From assembly GCA_945863785.1 (NCBI GenBank), contig CAMBAQ010000096.1, positions 1 through 7,198 of the forward strand: a DNA stretch of 7,198 nt. The letters are read 5' to 3'. Below are positions 5,531 through 7,198 of this stretch, one piece after another (the first letter of the stretch is position 1; each line of letters begins with the position of its first letter). Origin of the DNA: Chthoniobacter flavus. GTDB lineage: Bacteria; Verrucomicrobiota; Verrucomicrobiia; Chthoniobacterales; Terrimicrobiaceae. A program made the position numbers and the translations under genes. The notes under the pieces are model-generated. The model was given only the letters and a program-made list of their open reading frames with translations, was not told the origin of the DNA and ran no database searches.

Positions 5531-6679
5531 TTAATCAAAAATCAACACCACGTAAGCGGCGAAGAGCACGAGGTGAACAGCTCCGGCTAAGACGTTCGTG
5601 CGGTTGCCGGCAAACACGGTAGAGGACACAAAAAACGTAGCGACAAGGAGAACAATCTGCGTGAGTGGTAGCCCCATTTCGATGAATTGACCAGTGCAAC
5701 CGCTGATAACCAATACCGCGGGCACAGTGAGACCGATCGTCGCGAGAGCCGATCCCAAAGTGATATTGACAGTCCGCTGCAAAGTATTATTCCAAGCGGC
5801 GCGGCAGGCGGCAAGGCCCTCGGGAGCAAGCACGAGCAAGGCCACAACAAAACCGGCTAGGGCTTGGGGGGCATTCATGACGCTAGTGCCATAGTCCAAG
5901 ATAATGGCAATTTTTTTCGAAAGCAGCACGATCGGCAGCAAAGTCAGCACAAGAAATACAGCGTGATACCGAGCGGAGCGGGATTCATGCGATCCGTGAG
6001 GGGGGGCATTCTCCGAGGGATCGGCACCAGGATGAAGGAAGAAGCCCTTGAGTGTGGTCGATTGGAGAAAAAGAAAAACCCCATAGAGAACAAGCGAGGC
6101 AAAAACCAAAAATGCCGCCAGTAAAGGAGACGCCGAGCCCCCCTCCGCATTAAGTGTGAATCGGGGCAAAATGAGGCAGAGAAAGGCCAGACATAAGATC
6201 ACAGTCAGATAGCTGCGAGCCCCTTCGAGATTGAAGACTTGGCGATGATGCCGCAGTCCGCCGATCAAGAGCGTGACCCCTAGCATCCCATTAAGGACAA
6301 TCATCAGAACGGAAAACATCGTGTCCCGCGCGAGTGTCGGGTCATCTTTACCGGTTAGCATCAGAGCCGAAATCATCACCACTTCGATGGAGATCACAGA
6401 TAGGGTGAGAATGAGCGTTCCGAAAGGCTCTCCCAGCTTTTCCGCTAAGCACTCGGCATGGTGAACGACGGAGAAAGAAAGCCAAAGCATCACCGAAAAA
6501 AGTGACGCAAAGAGAAGTGCAGCGACTAATGGGGTGAACGGCGCCTGAAACCAAGCCGATCCCCCAAACGCCAGCAAGCCCCAGAAAGTCGCCCCCGCCC
6601 AAAGCGGCAATTCCTCCAGCAACATCCCCCCTCCCACTTTTTTGCCAGCTTTTTTCATGAGTCGAAAATCTATGAGCAT
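5531..6679 (-). CDS. chaA: Calcium (sodium/potassium):proton antiporter, ChaA type
   Basis: The predicted protein has 382 residues from ATG 6679; E. coli ChaA has 366. It is an inner-membrane CaCA/CAX-family exchanger that extrudes Ca2+, and in E. coli also Na+ and K+, against H+. Similarity is clear along the whole length. The first alpha repeat reads HHAECLAEKLGEPFGTLILT (Glu84) and runs into SVISIEVVMISALMLTG, then LARDTMFSVLMIVLNG and LLIGGLRHHRQ. A hydrophilic His/acid loop sits at about 214-236. The second repeat holds MNAPQALAGFVVALLVLAPEG (here MNAPQALAG plus LLVLAPEG, Glu287), LGSALATIGLTVP, and the C-terminal GNRTNVLAGAVHLVLFAAY. About eleven membrane helices are expected. ATG 6679 has GGAAAG six bases upstream; ATG 6658 or 6628 would also leave the first helix intact. 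It is divergent from the DUF5069 gene and upstream of the HAD, membrane-protein and SRAP run. Confidence 0.93.
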   Translation of the reverse strand: MLIDFRLMKKAGKKVGGGMLLEELPLWAGATFWGLLAFGGSAWFQAPFTPLVAALLFASLFSVMLWLSFSVVHHAECLAEKLGEPFGTLILTLSVISIEVVMISALMLTGKDDPTLARDTMFSVLMIVLNGMLGVTLLIGGLRHHRQVFNLEGARSYLTVILCLAFLCLILPRFTLNAEGGSASPLLAAFLVFASLVLYGVFLFLQSTTLKGFFLHPGADPSENAPPHGSHESRSARYHAVFLVLTLLPIVLLSKKIAIILDYGTSVMNAPQALAGFVVALLVLAPEGLAACRAAWNNTLQRTVNITLGSALATIGLTVPAVLVISGCTGQFIEMGLPLTQIVLLVATFFVSSTVFAGNRTNVLAGAVHLVLFAAYVVLIFD

Positions 6680-6833
6680 CCGCCACTTTCCAAGAAGAAT
6701 CCCGAAAGGGGCAGCAACCCGAAACGAGTGACCGAGATTTACGCGATTCAATTAATACCTTTACAGGAACTCAGCATCGGGCCTTGGATAGGGAATCCGG
6801 AAACGGAAACACATTCAAAGACTCCTATACATT
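6680..6833. other. Divergent intergenic region between chaA and the DUF5069 gene
   Basis: These 154 bp must contain the promoters for both chaA (leftward) and the DUF5069 gene (rightward). TATACA at 6826-6831 on the plus strand looks like a -10 box but sits only two bases before the DUF5069 ATG and has no matching -35. TATTAA on the minus strand, near 6752-6757, likewise lacks a -35. No inverted repeat suggestive of an operator was seen. Confidence 0.4.
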
Positions 6834-7198
6834 ATGACGACAAAAGACCTCACCAAAGAAGCTCCCGCCAGCCCACGCATTCGCACGGGAGGCTATGCTC
6901 TCCTCGCTCGCCTTGCTGACAAAGGCCGTTCCGAAATCGCCGGCAAAGATGGCGAATACCACTACGATTGCCCACTGGACAATTATCTTTTTACATTCAA
7001 GGGCATCACTGGAGCAGATGTGAAGAAGGTCATCGAATCCGGAGCCACTAACGAAGAAATCGCATCTTGGATGGATAAAAATGGCCTCCCCAAGTCGCCA
7101 CGCGAAATCCAGGAGTGGTCCGATGGAGTCGAGAAGTCTTGCCCGCACGACAATCCCGACATGAAAGAATGGTTCGTTGGTGTTTGCGCAGAGGCTGG
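6834..7198 (+). CDS. DUF5069 domain protein, 5' part
   Basis: An ATG at 6834 opens a frame that runs 121 codons to the window end without a stop; the 3' end is outside. The chain matches the DUF5069 pattern: PRIRTGGYALLARLADKGRS (residues about 13-32), the invariant-looking GEYHYDCPLD (about 38-47), then LFTFKGITGADVKKVIESGA, TNEEIASWM, and a helix with EIQEWSDGV. Family members are about 150 residues, so little is missing. They are small soluble proteins of unknown function common in Verrucomicrobiota and some other phyla, and I can assign no reaction. The Cys-Pro-Leu-Asp and later Cys-Pro-His-Asp motifs might bind a metal, which is speculation. No Shine-Dalgarno site precedes the ATG; the frame upstream shows no domain sequence, so the start looks right. 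Confidence 0.82.
   Translation, partial: MTTKDLTKEAPASPRIRTGGYALLARLADKGRSEIAGKDGEYHYDCPLDNYLFTFKGITGADVKKVIESGATNEEIASWMDKNGLPKSPREIQEWSDGVEKSCPHDNPDMKEWFVGVCAEA

Noticed and set aside
6826..6831. TATACA as a -10 box giving a leaderless DUF5069 transcript
   Set aside because: No -35 element lies at a suitable distance, and transcription would start inside the coding region.

Overview
The window looks like ordinary chromosomal DNA from a Gram-negative bacterium of moderate GC content. The gene content (a DUF5069 protein, a LytTR regulator, a single-pass LysM protein with an Ala/Pro-rich linker, a TPR protein ending in an 'xLALxDxxDLxxIW' tail) and the scarcity of good Shine-Dalgarno sites suggest the Verrucomicrobiota, perhaps the Opitutae. 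That placement is inference. No tRNA, rRNA, CRISPR array, intact insertion sequence or phage gene was seen.

Left part, plus strand (1-1901): the 3' end of a LytTR-type DNA-binding regulator; a membrane-anchored LysM protein whose linker carries three 36-bp tandem repeats; and a conserved-looking 182-residue protein that resembles a ClpP/crotonase fold with no visible catalytic serine.

Middle (1977-3167): on the minus strand lies a decayed MFS transporter of the anion:cation symporter (ACS) type. It lacks roughly its first 100 residues, has three frameshifts and has one in-frame TAG. Its broken 5' edge is followed by about 240 bp of non-coding DNA holding a short direct repeat. A TPR protein (3168-3812, plus strand) follows and converges with the next cluster.

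Right part, minus strand, transcribed from 6679 down to 3826: a ChaA-type Ca2+(Na+,K+)/H+ antiporter, a HAD-superfamily phosphatase, a small multi-pass membrane protein resembling the 'small multi-drug export' family, and a compact divergent SRAP (YedK/HMCES-like) protein. The last three are tightly packed (a 4-bp ATGA overlap, then a 9-bp gap), so they are probably one transcript. ChaA may belong to it, but a hairpin sits just after its stop codon. Divergently from chaA, a DUF5069 gene starts at 6834 and runs off the window.

Nothing here amounts to a clear new multi-gene system. The points most worth following are the compact SRAP protein, the degenerate ClpP-like protein paired with the LysM gene, and the transporter pseudogene with its broken edge.
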